From Pseudoalteromonas sp. T1lg88 (lineage in GTDB: Bacteria; Pseudomonadota; Gammaproteobacteria; Enterobacterales; Alteromonadaceae): 64,000 nt of DNA. Numbering within the stretch: the first letter of the stretch is position 1; the number at the start of each line of letters is the position of its first letter. The position numbers and the translations under genes were made by a program. The stretch spans positions 1 through 64,000 of the forward strand of contig NZ_PQCF01000004.1 of assembly GCF_002964765.1 (NCBI RefSeq), given 5' to 3'. Positions 1 through 9,135 of this stretch are shown piece after piece. The notes beneath the pieces are model-generated. The model was not told the DNA's origin and did no database searches. It saw nothing but the letters and a program-made list of their open reading frames with translations.

Positions 1-2801
1 ACAGTGTCGTAATTGTCAATCGTGGTATTGCCATCCCCCTTGGCAAACAGGTAGGTATCATTCCCGGCCTCGCCACGGAGGTAATCACCCTCGCCCGTAC
101 CACCGCGCAGCACGTCATCGCCATTGCCACCATACAGGTAATCTTTACCAGCCCCACCATCGAGACTGTCGTTGCCATTACCGCCATAGAGGTAGTCATT
201 ACCACTTCCAGAATGCGCTATATCGCGACCATCACCAAGGTGGAGTATATTGTCGTCACTCTTACCAAGAACAATATTGTCATCTCCATCAGCAGTGAAA
301 TTACCCTGAGCGTCAATAATTAAACTGTATTCATTTCGAATACTGTCTAGCACTTCTTGTGTTGTTGATGGATCCGTCAATAAATTGATGAGGTAACTTG
401 AGGCGTCCCAGTGGCTATTCTTAATTGATTCAACATTATGAATTATATCTATTAAATCTTTGATAGCCTGACTTCTATCCAAAACCAAAAGCTCTTCAAA
501 GTTTGCTTCAAACTGACTAAAATCGTAAGCAATACCTTCGGGATTAAAAACCACTGTGATCGAATCGAGTAGGGGTTTCAATCTAGTTTGAGCTGCCAAA
601 GAAAAATACGTGCGTTTCTCTAATTCTTGAAAGGCTGCCTCTATGGATTCGTTAACTTGATCTTTTTGACCTGCTTGTATATTTGCGAATAAACTCCACG
701 TTTCAATGGTATCGTACCCAACACGTGAAACTCTGGATTGATATAGCTCTGCATAACGACGACCGTAAAATGCCTCTAACATACTAATTTTAGAGGCAAT
801 ACCGCCGTCGTGACTCAAGGCAAGATCGTTAAATATAAATTGACTGCTTTGTGTACTGCCATCACTCAAGGTAATAGATTCAAAATAAGATAAATTAATA
901 TCAGTGACTTCATAACCAAGGCTATATTTTGTACCTTCTTCGAAATACTCACGGTTATAATAGTCTTGCTGAGCTAGCTCAAGTCTATTCGATTGAAACT
1001 CGTATAAGGTATTGCTATTGGACGTTTTATGCCACTCCCACAGCAGCGCTTGGGTAAGTGCTTTTTGTTCATCTCGCGTCGTAGAAGCGCTAAACTGTTG
1101 AACAAGCTCAGCTAACTCTGAACTTAAAGTTGCTGACTCTCGTAGACTATGTAACCCGCCTGTGCCCTGCAACTCGGGTAAAGAAGCCAGCTCAGCACTA
1201 ATTTCAATAGGGTCTTGCGCTTGTTGATAAAATGCTTCCTCGGCGAAGAAAACTGCAGATACCGTATTGGTCGTGCCATCTTCTAGAGTAAAAGTGCTGT
1301 TGAAAGCAAGCTGGTTACCATTTTGCAGGGTGCTTAGATTATCAAAGTTGAGGTTTATTGATTGAATTCCCAGCTCTTCAAGTGAATAGAGTTCATCAAT
1401 TTGGCTAATACCGTCCTGATTAACATCTTGCCAGATCTGCAAGCTGCTGTAGATACTGTCTTGTGCGTCAATAACACCATCCAAATTTTCATCATGCACC
1501 TGCAACGCAGCAAAACCATGTTCTGCGCGCTCCCCTGTTTGCGCATCGATGATGGTGTTGTCACCGAATAACTCATGGCCATTATCTATTACGCCATTGT
1601 TATTTATATCAAGAACAAGCAGGCCATCCTCAGCAGATACCCAGCCGCTTCCCACACGAATACCATCACCGTTATGGTCAAACATAATGCCCGCATCAGC
1701 GCTCACTGTGCTGACGCCATCACCATTTAAATCAAATACAAGTGGATCTCTTCGTGGGCGCGCTGCATCGACGATATCATCGAAGAAATCTTTAAGGCTC
1801 TCTAACGCATTATCGGCATGCTCAGGTAAGTTGTTCAAGAAGTCAGAAAGACTAAGCAGATTATCAAGGGTATTTTTCTCGAACTCTTCAAGAGCGTCTT
1901 GCACCTTGCCATCTAATTCACCTAGCTTATCGGCTAGTTTTTCAAATTGGTCCTTCAGCCAAGCAGAAAATTGATCTGCCAGCTGATTAGCTTTTTCTCC
2001 GAATTGTTCAAATAGTGCATTTGCAGCCTCAGCAATACTATTCGCAACATCAACCAAGTCATCTACAAGATCATCTACAAACTTATCCTGCTCTGCCCCC
2101 CAATTATCAGCTACTAAATAAGATCCTAATAAACTAACTCCTAGAGCTATTCCCCCAACCACTACAGCTGGTAAAGCTACCGAAGCTAAAGCGAAACTGG
2201 CGAAAGCTCCAAGAGCGAGCCCTACGCCCGTGCTAACAACCGATTTCGCGAACCCAGATACTCCATCATTTGCTGCTTGTATACCTGCGTCAATCACAGC
2301 AAATGGAATAGTCTTCGTAATCAACTGAAGTGCTTTTAACCCTTTAACATCAATTTTAAGATGTTCTGCCTGATTTACATTATATTTTTTAAGTGCAGTT
2401 TCCGCCCCCTTAAAAGCGCCATCAAAGGATGCTCTAAGGTAATCCATTCCACCTAATAAAGGGGGATCCGCTGGATCATAATCACTATCAGAGCCTATAA
2501 TGGGAACATCGGGATCGGTGTCGATAATTTCGGAAATAGGTTTTTCAACCGTCCACGTTTCATGGTTTAGTATGTCACCATCTAAGTTATGATATAATCC
2601 ATCACATTTATTATAAAAAACAATCTCACCATATTCATTATAGCCACCAATTAAATTTGGTACTAGCTCACCTCCAACCTGCCCACCACTTCCGCTCGTA
2701 TAAACTGAGCCATCATGATTTATCATAAACCGATAGGTCCCTCTAAAACTAACAAAAACAGGCTCAGAAGGGTAGGTTATAAGTAAAGAATTAGCTTCCA
2801 T
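1..2801 (-). CDS. RTX calcium-binding exoprotein with FrpC-like self-processing module (C-terminus outside window)
   Basis: Only the first 933 codons are inside the window; the C-terminal secretion signal is not seen. Residues about 1-185 are unrecognised. A Gly/Ala-rich hydrophobic stretch at about 186-230 could insert into a membrane, followed by charged, probably helical sequence to about 345. At residues 352-353 an Asp-Pro pair opens a module ending near 519 with DLNGDGV, FDHNGDGI, GWVSAEDGLLVLD, ELFGDNT, IWQDVNQDGIS and LEELGIQSI. By recall this matches the FrpC self-processing module, which cuts its own Asp-Pro bond when calcium binds. Residues about 850-920 hold nonapeptide RTX repeats (GGNGNDSLD, GGAGKDYLY, GGNGDDVLR). 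The ATG has GGAGAAA six bases upstream and overlaps the preceding gene by 11 bp. Inferred product: a secreted, calcium-folded toxin or adhesin-type protein; the activity is unknown. Confidence 0.88.
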   Translation of the reverse strand, partial: MEANSLLITYPSEPVFVSFRGTYRFMINHDGSVYTSGSGGQVGGELVPNLIGGYNEYGEIVFYNKCDGLYHNLDGDILNHETWTVEKPISEIIDTDPDVPIIGSDSDYDPADPPLLGGMDYLRASFDGAFKGAETALKKYNVNQAEHLKIDVKGLKALQLITKTIPFAVIDAGIQAANDGVSGFAKSVVSTGVGLALGAFASFALASVALPAVVVGGIALGVSLLGSYLVADNWGAEQDKFVDDLVDDLVDVANSIAEAANALFEQFGEKANQLADQFSAWLKDQFEKLADKLGELDGKVQDALEEFEKNTLDNLLSLSDFLNNLPEHADNALESLKDFFDDIVDAARPRRDPLVFDLNGDGVSTVSADAGIMFDHNGDGIRVGSGWVSAEDGLLVLDINNNGVIDNGHELFGDNTIIDAQTGERAEHGFAALQVHDENLDGVIDAQDSIYSSLQIWQDVNQDGISQIDELYSLEELGIQSINLNFDNLSTLQNGNQLAFNSTFTLEDGTTNTVSAVFFAEEAFYQQAQDPIEISAELASLPELQGTGGLHSLRESATLSSELAELVQQFSASTTRDEQKALTQALLWEWHKTSNSNTLYEFQSNRLELAQQDYYNREYFEEGTKYSLGYEVTDINLSYFESITLSDGSTQSSQFIFNDLALSHDGGIASKISMLEAFYGRRYAELYQSRVSRVGYDTIETWSLFANIQAGQKDQVNESIEAAFQELEKRTYFSLAAQTRLKPLLDSITVVFNPEGIAYDFSQFEANFEELLVLDRSQAIKDLIDIIHNVESIKNSHWDASSYLINLLTDPSTTQEVLDSIRNEYSLIIDAQGNFTADGDDNIVLGKSDDNILHLGDGRDIAHSGSGNDYLYGGNGNDSLDGGAGKDYLYGGNGDDVLRGGTGEGDYLRGEAGNDTYLFAKGDGNTTIDNYDT

Positions 2802-3444
2802 AGCACTTTCTCCAAATTATCAATAATGAAATATAAAAAAACCTTAACAATTGATTAAACAACACCCCAGCAAGTACTGGAAAGCCATAACCTATAAAGA
2901 ATGAGAACCAAAAAAGCATAACTATTCTATTTTCATAGCTTGATATTATTATTCTAGCCCCTTTGGTACCCAAATCGTCATAACTTAAAAAAACACCAGG
3001 ATTAACATAAAAAAAGCAAAAAGAATAAAAAACAAAAACAAAAAGAATAATCAAACTTAAATAATACTTAAAAATAGATAAAAGGTTATAAAAACCATGA
3101 TAGAAAGCCCTTGTAAAACCACGAAAAAAGTAATGAAAAAAAAGAGCGAATGACGTAAAAACACTCATCACAAAGGAAACAAAAACCTCCTCCCCAAGAC
3201 TTAAGCTAAATTCATAATGAAACTTAGAAGAAGGAATATATTCATAAATAAAATCATGTGAAAAATCATAAAAAAAATCAGAAAAACAAACCAAAAAATA
3301 ACAAGATAATAGGTATAAAAATAAATAAAGACTATGCAAACTATCGTCACTCTCATGCCGCCTAAAATCAACCAACATCAACTTGGCCACTTTCCTATGA
3401 AAGTTAACAAATGCACTATATCTAACCGCTTTCTTAGAACTCAT
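2791..3444 (-). CDS. unrecognised multi-pass membrane protein inside the RTX/type I secretion operon
   Basis: This 217-residue protein is not recognised. It has about four or five hydrophobic segments (roughly residues 37-58, 85-108, 121-147, 171-196, 199-213) and is strikingly rich in Phe, Tyr and Ser. The N-terminus is basic. Its ATG overlaps the stop codon of the HlyD-type gene by 4 bp, and its own end overlaps the start of the RTX gene by 11 bp, so all three are likely translated as one coupled unit. The DNA is visibly more A/T-rich than the surrounding genes, which suggests a separate origin. Possible roles, all inference from position only: self-protection (immunity) against the RTX protein, or a membrane accessory for its export. 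It shows no resemblance to the HlyC acyltransferase. Confidence 0.75.
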   Translation of the reverse strand: MSSKKAVRYSAFVNFHRKVAKLMLVDFRRHESDDSLHSLYLFLYLLSCYFLVCFSDFFYDFSHDFIYEYIPSSKFHYEFSLSLGEEVFVSFVMSVFTSFALFFHYFFRGFTRAFYHGFYNLLSIFKYYLSLIILFVFVFYSFCFFYVNPGVFLSYDDLGTKGARIIISSYENRIVMLFWFSFFIGYGFPVLAGVLFNQLLRFFYISLLIIWRKCYGS

Positions 3445-4754
3445 CGCTCTCTCGCCCCTTCATCAACATGCTGCACGATAGGCGATAACAAAAATTCAAT
3501 GATTTTCCTTTGCCCCGTTTTAACCTCGGCAAAGACCGTCATCCCCGCTGATAAGGGGACTTTTCTACCATCCACTTGAATACTTTGTTGTTTTAAGGCA
3601 ACTTTTACTGGGAAAATAAGGCCTAGTTGCTCATGCTCTACGGCATCGGTGGAGACATCAATAACCTCTCCTTCGATAATGCCGTACCGGGTAAAAGGAA
3701 AGCTTTCAATCTTGACTTCCACCGCTTGACCTGGGTAAGTGAAGCCAATGTCTTTATTTAGCAGGCCCGCTTCAACAATCAACTCGTCATCCTCTGGGAC
3801 AATACGTAAAATCTCTTGAGCAGGAGTGACCACGCCACCGAGCGTTGTTACAACCAAATTTTCAACCGTTCCTGAAACTGGCGCTTCTAAACGCGTTTTA
3901 CCTTCAAGGAATTCACTCTTTGTTAGCTCCTGAGAAACTTGATGCAAACGTGCAGTGAGTTCATGCTTGTGCGACAAAATACTCTGGAGTTGCTCTGCTT
4001 GTTGCTGAGCTAGGTTACTTGCCGCACTTTTTATAGCGGCTTTTAGACGTGCAATGTTTGCACCTTCTATGAGCAACTGCTGCTCCATGGTGATTGCGTC
4101 TTGCTTAAGGGCTAGATATTGCTCCCGGGCTACCATTTTTGTACTTTCTAGTTTGGCAAGCGAGTGTGTACGTTCTTGGATCAAAGGCAGTGTGAGTTTC
4201 ACTTGTTGTTCGGCTAATGTCACCGCTTGTAATTCTGCATTGAGCCTTTGGATTTCGGCATTCAACGCATCAACCTTTTTATCATAGGTGTTTAGCTCGC
4301 TGTGTAAGAGAGCTTGTTGCTCAGTATTAAGCCCGTTAACATTTGGTCGTTGACCATTTTGTAAGTACTTAGCAAACAAAGTTAACCGTGAAATTTGTTG
4401 TGTAATGTCTGCCTTTTGCTCAGCTAAATTACGCGTATCTGCCGCATTAATGGCCGGGTCTAACTCAATGAGTAACTCACCTTTTTTTACTTTCTGTCCT
4501 TCAACAACATGAATGGCCCTGATCACGCCACTCTCTACTGGCTGAATCACTTTAACCTGTTGTTTTGGTGTAACTTTCCCTGTTGCCACGGCAACAATAT
4601 CTACTTTTCCAATACAAGCCCAAAGAACAGCGATGATAAGTAGCGCCACTAGAGTCCATACAATACTACGAGCAAACTTAGGGGGCGGGGCTGACTGCAC
4701 CTCTAATGCGGCAGGTAAAAACTCATAGTATGTTTTGCTTAATTCACGACTCAT
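3441..4754 (-). CDS. HlyD-family type I secretion periplasmic adaptor
   Basis: This 437-residue membrane fusion protein would bridge the ABC exporter and an outer-membrane TolC channel. A short cytoplasmic N-terminus is followed by one membrane segment at about residues 30-49. A lipoyl-like half-motif comes next (GVIRAIHVVEGQKVKKGELL), then long helical hairpin sequence at about 105-285, the second lipoyl half (LEAPVSGTVENLVV), and a beta-barrel C-terminus. The length is close to E. coli HlyD. The first codons overlap the exporter gene by 11 bp, and the stop overlaps the next ATG by 4 bp. No TolC gene is visible nearby, so an outer-membrane partner encoded elsewhere is assumed. Confidence 0.93.
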   Translation of the reverse strand: MSRELSKTYYEFLPAALEVQSAPPPKFARSIVWTLVALLIIAVLWACIGKVDIVAVATGKVTPKQQVKVIQPVESGVIRAIHVVEGQKVKKGELLIELDPAINAADTRNLAEQKADITQQISRLTLFAKYLQNGQRPNVNGLNTEQQALLHSELNTYDKKVDALNAEIQRLNAELQAVTLAEQQVKLTLPLIQERTHSLAKLESTKMVAREQYLALKQDAITMEQQLLIEGANIARLKAAIKSAASNLAQQQAEQLQSILSHKHELTARLHQVSQELTKSEFLEGKTRLEAPVSGTVENLVVTTLGGVVTPAQEILRIVPEDDELIVEAGLLNKDIGFTYPGQAVEVKIESFPFTRYGIIEGEVIDVSTDAVEHEQLGLIFPVKVALKQQSIQVDGRKVPLSAGMTVFAEVKTGQRKIIEFLLSPIVQHVDEGARER

Positions 4755-6915
4755 GGCTTGCTACCTTTACTGCTTTTGAAGGTGTGAATTGCATACTATG
4801 AAGGTAATGGTAATGACCCCTTTGGGTTAATAACTCACTATGGCTGCCAGCTTCAACGATGCGCCCTTTATCAAGCACGATAATACGGTTTGCTTGTTGA
4901 ACTGCGCTGAGCCTGTGGGCTATGATAAACACCGTTCTACCTTTAGATATTCGCGCCATATTTTCTTGAATAATTCGTTCTGACTCATAATCTAAAGCAC
5001 TCGTTGCTTCATCGAAAATAAGAATAGAAGGGTTTGTAAGAAGCGCTCTTGCGATAGCGATGCGTTGGCGCTGCCCTCCTGATAAGGTGGAGCCTTGCTC
5101 TCCTACTTGGGTGTCATACGCATGAGGTAACTCCAAGATAAACTCATGCGCACCGGCAAGTTTTGCAGCCGCTATAACCTTGTCGAGAGGCGAACCGGGA
5201 TCACTCAGTGCAATATTATCTCGTACGCTAGCGTTGAATAAGAAATTCTCCTGAAGCACAACACCCACGTTTTGACGAAGCCAGGTAGGATTAACCAGAG
5301 CTAGGTCGACGCCATCAACGAGGACTCTGCCCGATTCGGGAAGGTACAACCTTTGAATTAACTTTGTCAGCGAGCTTTTGCCCGAGCCTGAACGCCCCAC
5401 TAATCCGATAACTTCTCCAGATTTAACCCGCAAACTAATATCACTGAGTGCAGTAGGACGATTAGGCGCATACCTAAAATTGACATGCTCAAATGTAACG
5501 TTGCCAGCTAGTTTGGGCAGTGAGATTTTATTTTGCTCACCACTTTCCTGCGGCGTATTTAGGATATCTCCAAGGCGTTCAACCGATATACGAGCCTGCT
5601 GAAAGTCCTGCCACAGGTTCGCAAATCTCATTATTGGCGCAGCAATTCGTTGCGCAAGCAAATTAAAAGCGATGAACTGGCCAATAGTAAGCACACCATC
5701 GGTTACAGCAATCGCACCAAAATAAAGAATTAAAATGCTGGTTAACTTTGTAATGAATGAAGAACACTGACCGTATAAATTATTTAGCTGACCAGCTTTA
5801 AAAGAAACGGACACATAATCTGCGAGCTTCTCATCCCATTTGTTACGCATTTGCGGCTCAATTGCTAATGACTTAATAGTCTCCACACCATGCACTGACT
5901 CGACAAGAAATGAGTGATTTTCAGCGCTACGTTGAAATTTTGCCTCTAGTTTATTCCTTAGCTTTGGTCCTAGAGCAAACGCGACCAAAAAATACAATGG
6001 CAAACTACCAACAACGATCCACGTTAAATTGGGAGCGTAATAAAACATGACAGCAAAAAAGACCAAGGTAAAAAACATATCGAGCACAACGGTGAGAGCG
6101 GAGCCAGTCATAAAGTCTCGGATTGTGTCTAACTCTTTCACACGCGCAACCGTGTCACCCACGCGCCGTGATTTAAAAAATGAGATGGGGAGACGAAGCA
6201 TATGATTATAGAGTTGACTTCCTAACTCGACATCAACTCTATTCGTTGTGTGGCTAAACAAGTAGGTACGCAACCCAGTTAGCAATACTTCAAAAATAAT
6301 GATGAAGAAGAAGCCAATTGCAAGTACATCCAAGGTTGTCATGCCTTTGTGGACCATAACCTTGTCAATCGCAACTTGAAAGAATATAGGTGAAGCCAAT
6401 GCTAGCAACTGTATAAAAAATGATGCGATTAATACTTCACTAAAAAATCGCTTGTATTTCGCCATAGCTGGAATAAACCAACTAAAACCAAATTTTGCTG
6501 AGGGGCTTAATAAACTTTGTCGCGGAGAAAGTAACAAGATTTTTTCCCCAAAGGTATTGGGGAATTCGTCTAAGGAGATCGTACTTTGAGCTGGAGAAGA
6601 AAGGGGGTTATGAACAAGAACCTGATCATCAACCACCTTGGCAATTACGACATATTCACCCTTTTTGGTGAATGCGATAGCAGGCAACACATCATTGTTT
6701 AATTTAGAGACCTGGCAAGCCACATAATTAGACTTAAAGCCAAGAGAGCGAGCCGCTCTAAGTAGTTGAACATGTATATACTCTTGATTATTTGTTTCAA
6801 CATTAAAGTCATGAAACAACTGTGCAAAATCAGCTTGTTTTTGATGGTAGCGGGCGATAAGACAAAGCGAAGATAAGCCCGATTCAATGGAAGCTATTTG
6901 TGTTGCGTCCTGCAT
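4744..6915 (-). CDS. HlyB-type ABC exporter with C39-like domain
   Basis: This 723-residue protein is an inner-membrane ATPase and permease that exports RTX proteins in one step with the HlyD-type adaptor. The order is an N-terminal C39 peptidase-like domain (about residues 1-130), a six-helix membrane domain (about 150-440) and a nucleotide-binding domain with GRSGSGKSS near 507, LSGGQRQR near 610 and ILIFDEATSALD near 635. From memory it aligns along its whole length with E. coli HlyB, for example RVGDTVARVKELD and GVVLQENFLFN. A Ser occupies the place of the C39 catalytic Cys (ESGLSSL), so the domain should bind rather than cleave cargo, as in HlyB. The gene heads the operon. Its ATG lacks a strong Shine-Dalgarno sequence. 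Confidence 0.95.
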   Translation of the reverse strand: MQDATQIASIESGLSSLCLIARYHQKQADFAQLFHDFNVETNNQEYIHVQLLRAARSLGFKSNYVACQVSKLNNDVLPAIAFTKKGEYVVIAKVVDDQVLVHNPLSSPAQSTISLDEFPNTFGEKILLLSPRQSLLSPSAKFGFSWFIPAMAKYKRFFSEVLIASFFIQLLALASPIFFQVAIDKVMVHKGMTTLDVLAIGFFFIIIFEVLLTGLRTYLFSHTTNRVDVELGSQLYNHMLRLPISFFKSRRVGDTVARVKELDTIRDFMTGSALTVVLDMFFTLVFFAVMFYYAPNLTWIVVGSLPLYFLVAFALGPKLRNKLEAKFQRSAENHSFLVESVHGVETIKSLAIEPQMRNKWDEKLADYVSVSFKAGQLNNLYGQCSSFITKLTSILILYFGAIAVTDGVLTIGQFIAFNLLAQRIAAPIMRFANLWQDFQQARISVERLGDILNTPQESGEQNKISLPKLAGNVTFEHVNFRYAPNRPTALSDISLRVKSGEVIGLVGRSGSGKSSLTKLIQRLYLPESGRVLVDGVDLALVNPTWLRQNVGVVLQENFLFNASVRDNIALSDPGSPLDKVIAAAKLAGAHEFILELPHAYDTQVGEQGSTLSGGQRQRIAIARALLTNPSILIFDEATSALDYESERIIQENMARISKGRTVFIIAHRLSAVQQANRIIVLDKGRIVEAGSHSELLTQRGHYHYLHSMQFTPSKAVKVASHES

Positions 6916-6939
6916 TAACTTTAATTCCGAAATATTCTA

Positions 6940-6966
6940 GCGTGGATAAAATCTAATGCTCCACGC
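6940..6966. repeat. inverted repeat upstream of the type I secretion operon
   Basis: Perfect 7-bp arms GCGTGGA and TCCACGC flank a 13-nt spacer, centred about 38 bp upstream of the HlyB-type start codon. It could be a dimeric regulator site or a 5' leader hairpin. It is not a terminator, because no T-run follows on either strand. Confidence 0.4.
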
Positions 6967-7041
6967 AGTGCATCCTTGCGATTGGGTTGAATTATTAACG
7001 TTTACGAAACAAAAATCAAACAAATTTAAAAGACAAATTCG

Positions 7042-7458
7042 TTACAGCTCATTATTACGCAGCTCGGGAATATCCGTCAGGTATTGCACAAACTCCACCT
7101 CAAAACCCGCCGGATCTAGAAAGTAAACATTGCGACGATAGGGATTATCCATCCCGTCTTTGGCAATAGCAAAGCCCGCCTGCTGCAAGCGCTCTATCAC
7201 CCCATCGATATCCTGAGTGACATAGGCGAAATGCGCCAAGCCGGGTTGATGCCCTTCCAGATCACGATTAACCCCCTCGCCGTTATCGCTCAGGGCAATG
7301 TAGTGGTAGTCATCGCCAAAGTGCAGCCAATTGCGCGGTTTACCGGACCAGGTACCTTCTCCCTTGCTGCGTACCTGCCAGTGCGGGAAGGCGGCGCGAT
7401 AAAAACGCAGCGACTCATTGATATCCGTGACCACTAAATTTACATGCTCTAAGTACAT
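7042..7458 (-). CDS. VOC (glyoxalase/bleomycin-resistance superfamily) protein
   Basis: This 138-residue protein has two beta-alpha-beta-beta-beta modules typical of the vicinal oxygen chelate fold. It opens MYLEHVNLVVTD and ends its second module with FLDPAGFEVEFVQY. Likely metal ligands are His5, the His of GLAHFAYV and the Glu of EVEFVQ. The substrate cannot be told from the sequence; glyoxalase I, dioxygenase and antibiotic-binding members all share this fold. It is a single-gene unit lying between the RTX locus and pmbA. It marks where the accessory segment gives way to conserved chromosome. Confidence 0.85.
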   Translation of the reverse strand: MYLEHVNLVVTDINESLRFYRAAFPHWQVRSKGEGTWSGKPRNWLHFGDDYHYIALSDNGEGVNRDLEGHQPGLAHFAYVTQDIDGVIERLQQAGFAIAKDGMDNPYRRNVYFLDPAGFEVEFVQYLTDIPELRNNEL

Positions 7459-7541
7459 AGCTCTCTCCTAATTTGGTTTTCATTTTTTAACTTAGGAAAG
7501 ACTTTAAAACCTCAACTTAAGTTAAGGTAAAGCGCAAAATG

Positions 7542-7566
7542 AAAAAAAGCGCCCATCAGGCGCTTT
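7542..7566 (-). terminator. rho-independent terminator of pmbA
   Basis: On the minus strand an 8-bp stem (AAAGCGCC/GGCGCTTT) with a 5-nt loop runs into seven Ts, about 30 bp after the pmbA stop codon. Confidence 0.85.
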
Positions 7567-7594
7567 AAAGTTATTCGAAGAATAGATGCTTGAG

Positions 7595-8944
7595 TTACTC
7601 GCCGGCTATCTGCATTTGCTCGATAAGCACTGAGCCGGTAAGCACACCACCGCGCGGGTCGATGTCACCACCTATGCCGACTATGCCCTTAAACATGTCT
7701 TTCAGGTTACCGGCTATGGTAATTTCACTCACCGGATACTGAATTTCGCCGTTTTCAACCCAGAATCCGGCGGCACCGCGGGAGTAATCTCCGGTCACTG
7801 TATTAACGCCCTGGCCCATCAGCTCGGTCACCAATAAACCACGACCCATCTGCTTCAGCAGCGCCTTTAAATCCTGGTGCGTTTGTTCCACCAGCCAGTT
7901 ATGAATGCCACCGGCGTGACCGGTTGCCGTCATACCCATTTTGCGGGCCGCATAGCTGGCCAGAAGATAGGTTTTTAGCTCACCGCCGTGAATAATTTCA
8001 CGGTCCTGAGTTTTTACCCCTTCTGAATCAAAGGGTGACGAGGCAAAGCCTTTAAGCAAGTGCGGGCGCTCACTAATATTAACTATATCGCTGAACACCT
8101 TAGTATTTAGGCTATCAAGCAAGAAGCTGGATTTGCGATACAGGGCGCCACCACCAATGGCTCCTACCAGGTGGCCAAACAAGGAGTTAGCCACATCGGC
8201 ACGGAAAATCACCGGTACCTTCATGGTGCCCAGCTTTTGGCTATTTAATCGCGCCAGGGTTTCGCTGGCCGCTTCCAGGCCCACTTCGCTGGCCGCCTTT
8301 AAACCGCTTTGTTCACGAGCTATGGTGTAGGCCGAGTCGCGTTGCATTTGCTCCCCTTCCTGACCTATCACCATGGTGCTTATGCTATGGCGGGTACGCG
8401 GGAAACCAGCCAGCATGCCATGGCTGTTACCATATACGCGCAGGCCCTGATGGCTGCTAAAACTGGCACCATCGGAATTCACTATGCGCGGGTCGAAGTT
8501 TAGCGCCGCGTGCTCCGCTTCCTGACAAATTTCAATGCCTTGTTCCGGCGTTACCTGCCAAGGATGATAAAGGTCCAGATCCGGCGGGCTCATTTCTAAC
8601 AATTCGGCATCGGCCAAACCATTGCAAGGGTCTTCCGAGGTGTATTTGGCAATTTCAATGGCCTTTTCCACCACGGAACGCAAGGCTTGTGGACTTAGGT
8701 CTGCGGTCGATGCCGAGCCCTTTTTATTACCCACATAAACACTCACACCTAAGCCACCATCTTGGTTAAATTCGATGGTCTCGACTTCGCCCAAACGGGT
8801 GCTCACCGACAAGCCGCTGGTGCTCGACATCGCCGCTTCGGCCGCCGTGGCGCCGAGCTTTTTGGCCTGCTCTAAGACTTCACTGACGGCCTCTTTTACT
8901 TCGTCGATTTGCTGGTAAATCGCCGCAGATTCGTTTTCTTGCAT
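7595..8944 (-). CDS. pmbA: PmbA/TldE metalloprotease subunit
   Basis: This 449-residue protein is the TldE/PmbA partner of the TldD/TldE protease, a cytoplasmic heterodimer that degrades unfolded or modified peptides (microcin B17 maturation and CcdA turnover in E. coli). It lacks the HExxxH zinc motif, as expected, since the active site lies in TldD (found at 9711-11150). Characteristic stretches are GLSVSTRLGEVETIEFNQDGGLGVSVY near the N-terminus and GDYSRGAAGFWVENGEIQYPV near the C-terminus, with length equal to E. coli PmbA. It is divergent from darP, the same arrangement as pmbA-yjgA in E. coli. Confidence 0.96.
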   Translation of the reverse strand: MQENESAAIYQQIDEVKEAVSEVLEQAKKLGATAAEAAMSSTSGLSVSTRLGEVETIEFNQDGGLGVSVYVGNKKGSASTADLSPQALRSVVEKAIEIAKYTSEDPCNGLADAELLEMSPPDLDLYHPWQVTPEQGIEICQEAEHAALNFDPRIVNSDGASFSSHQGLRVYGNSHGMLAGFPRTRHSISTMVIGQEGEQMQRDSAYTIAREQSGLKAASEVGLEAASETLARLNSQKLGTMKVPVIFRADVANSLFGHLVGAIGGGALYRKSSFLLDSLNTKVFSDIVNISERPHLLKGFASSPFDSEGVKTQDREIIHGGELKTYLLASYAARKMGMTATGHAGGIHNWLVEQTHQDLKALLKQMGRGLLVTELMGQGVNTVTGDYSRGAAGFWVENGEIQYPVSEITIAGNLKDMFKGIVGIGGDIDPRGGVLTGSVLIEQMQIAGE

Positions 8945-9135
8945 AATTCGTTTCGCTCTTGAATCTAATGACCCTAGCCTACCACAAAGCCTCTCACTAA
9001 TTTAGCGTCAGTTACGCTTTGTTGTTTGTTTCTGCCTTACAGGCGGTGCTGCCGCGATTTTATCTGCGCAATTTTCCGACCACTTAGCCAAACGAATTGG
9101 TATAATAACGACAAAGTGCATTATTCGAGACCAGT

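Noticed and set aside
1..260. Tandem DNA repeats at the left edge as a CRISPR or satellite
   Set aside because: The periodicity is that of RTX nonapeptide codons in an open frame, not identical repeats with spacers.
1549..1974. 141-codon plus-strand reading frame in the RTX gene
   Set aside because: Antisense shadow with Ser/Pro-rich content; the minus-strand RTX frame is continuous here.
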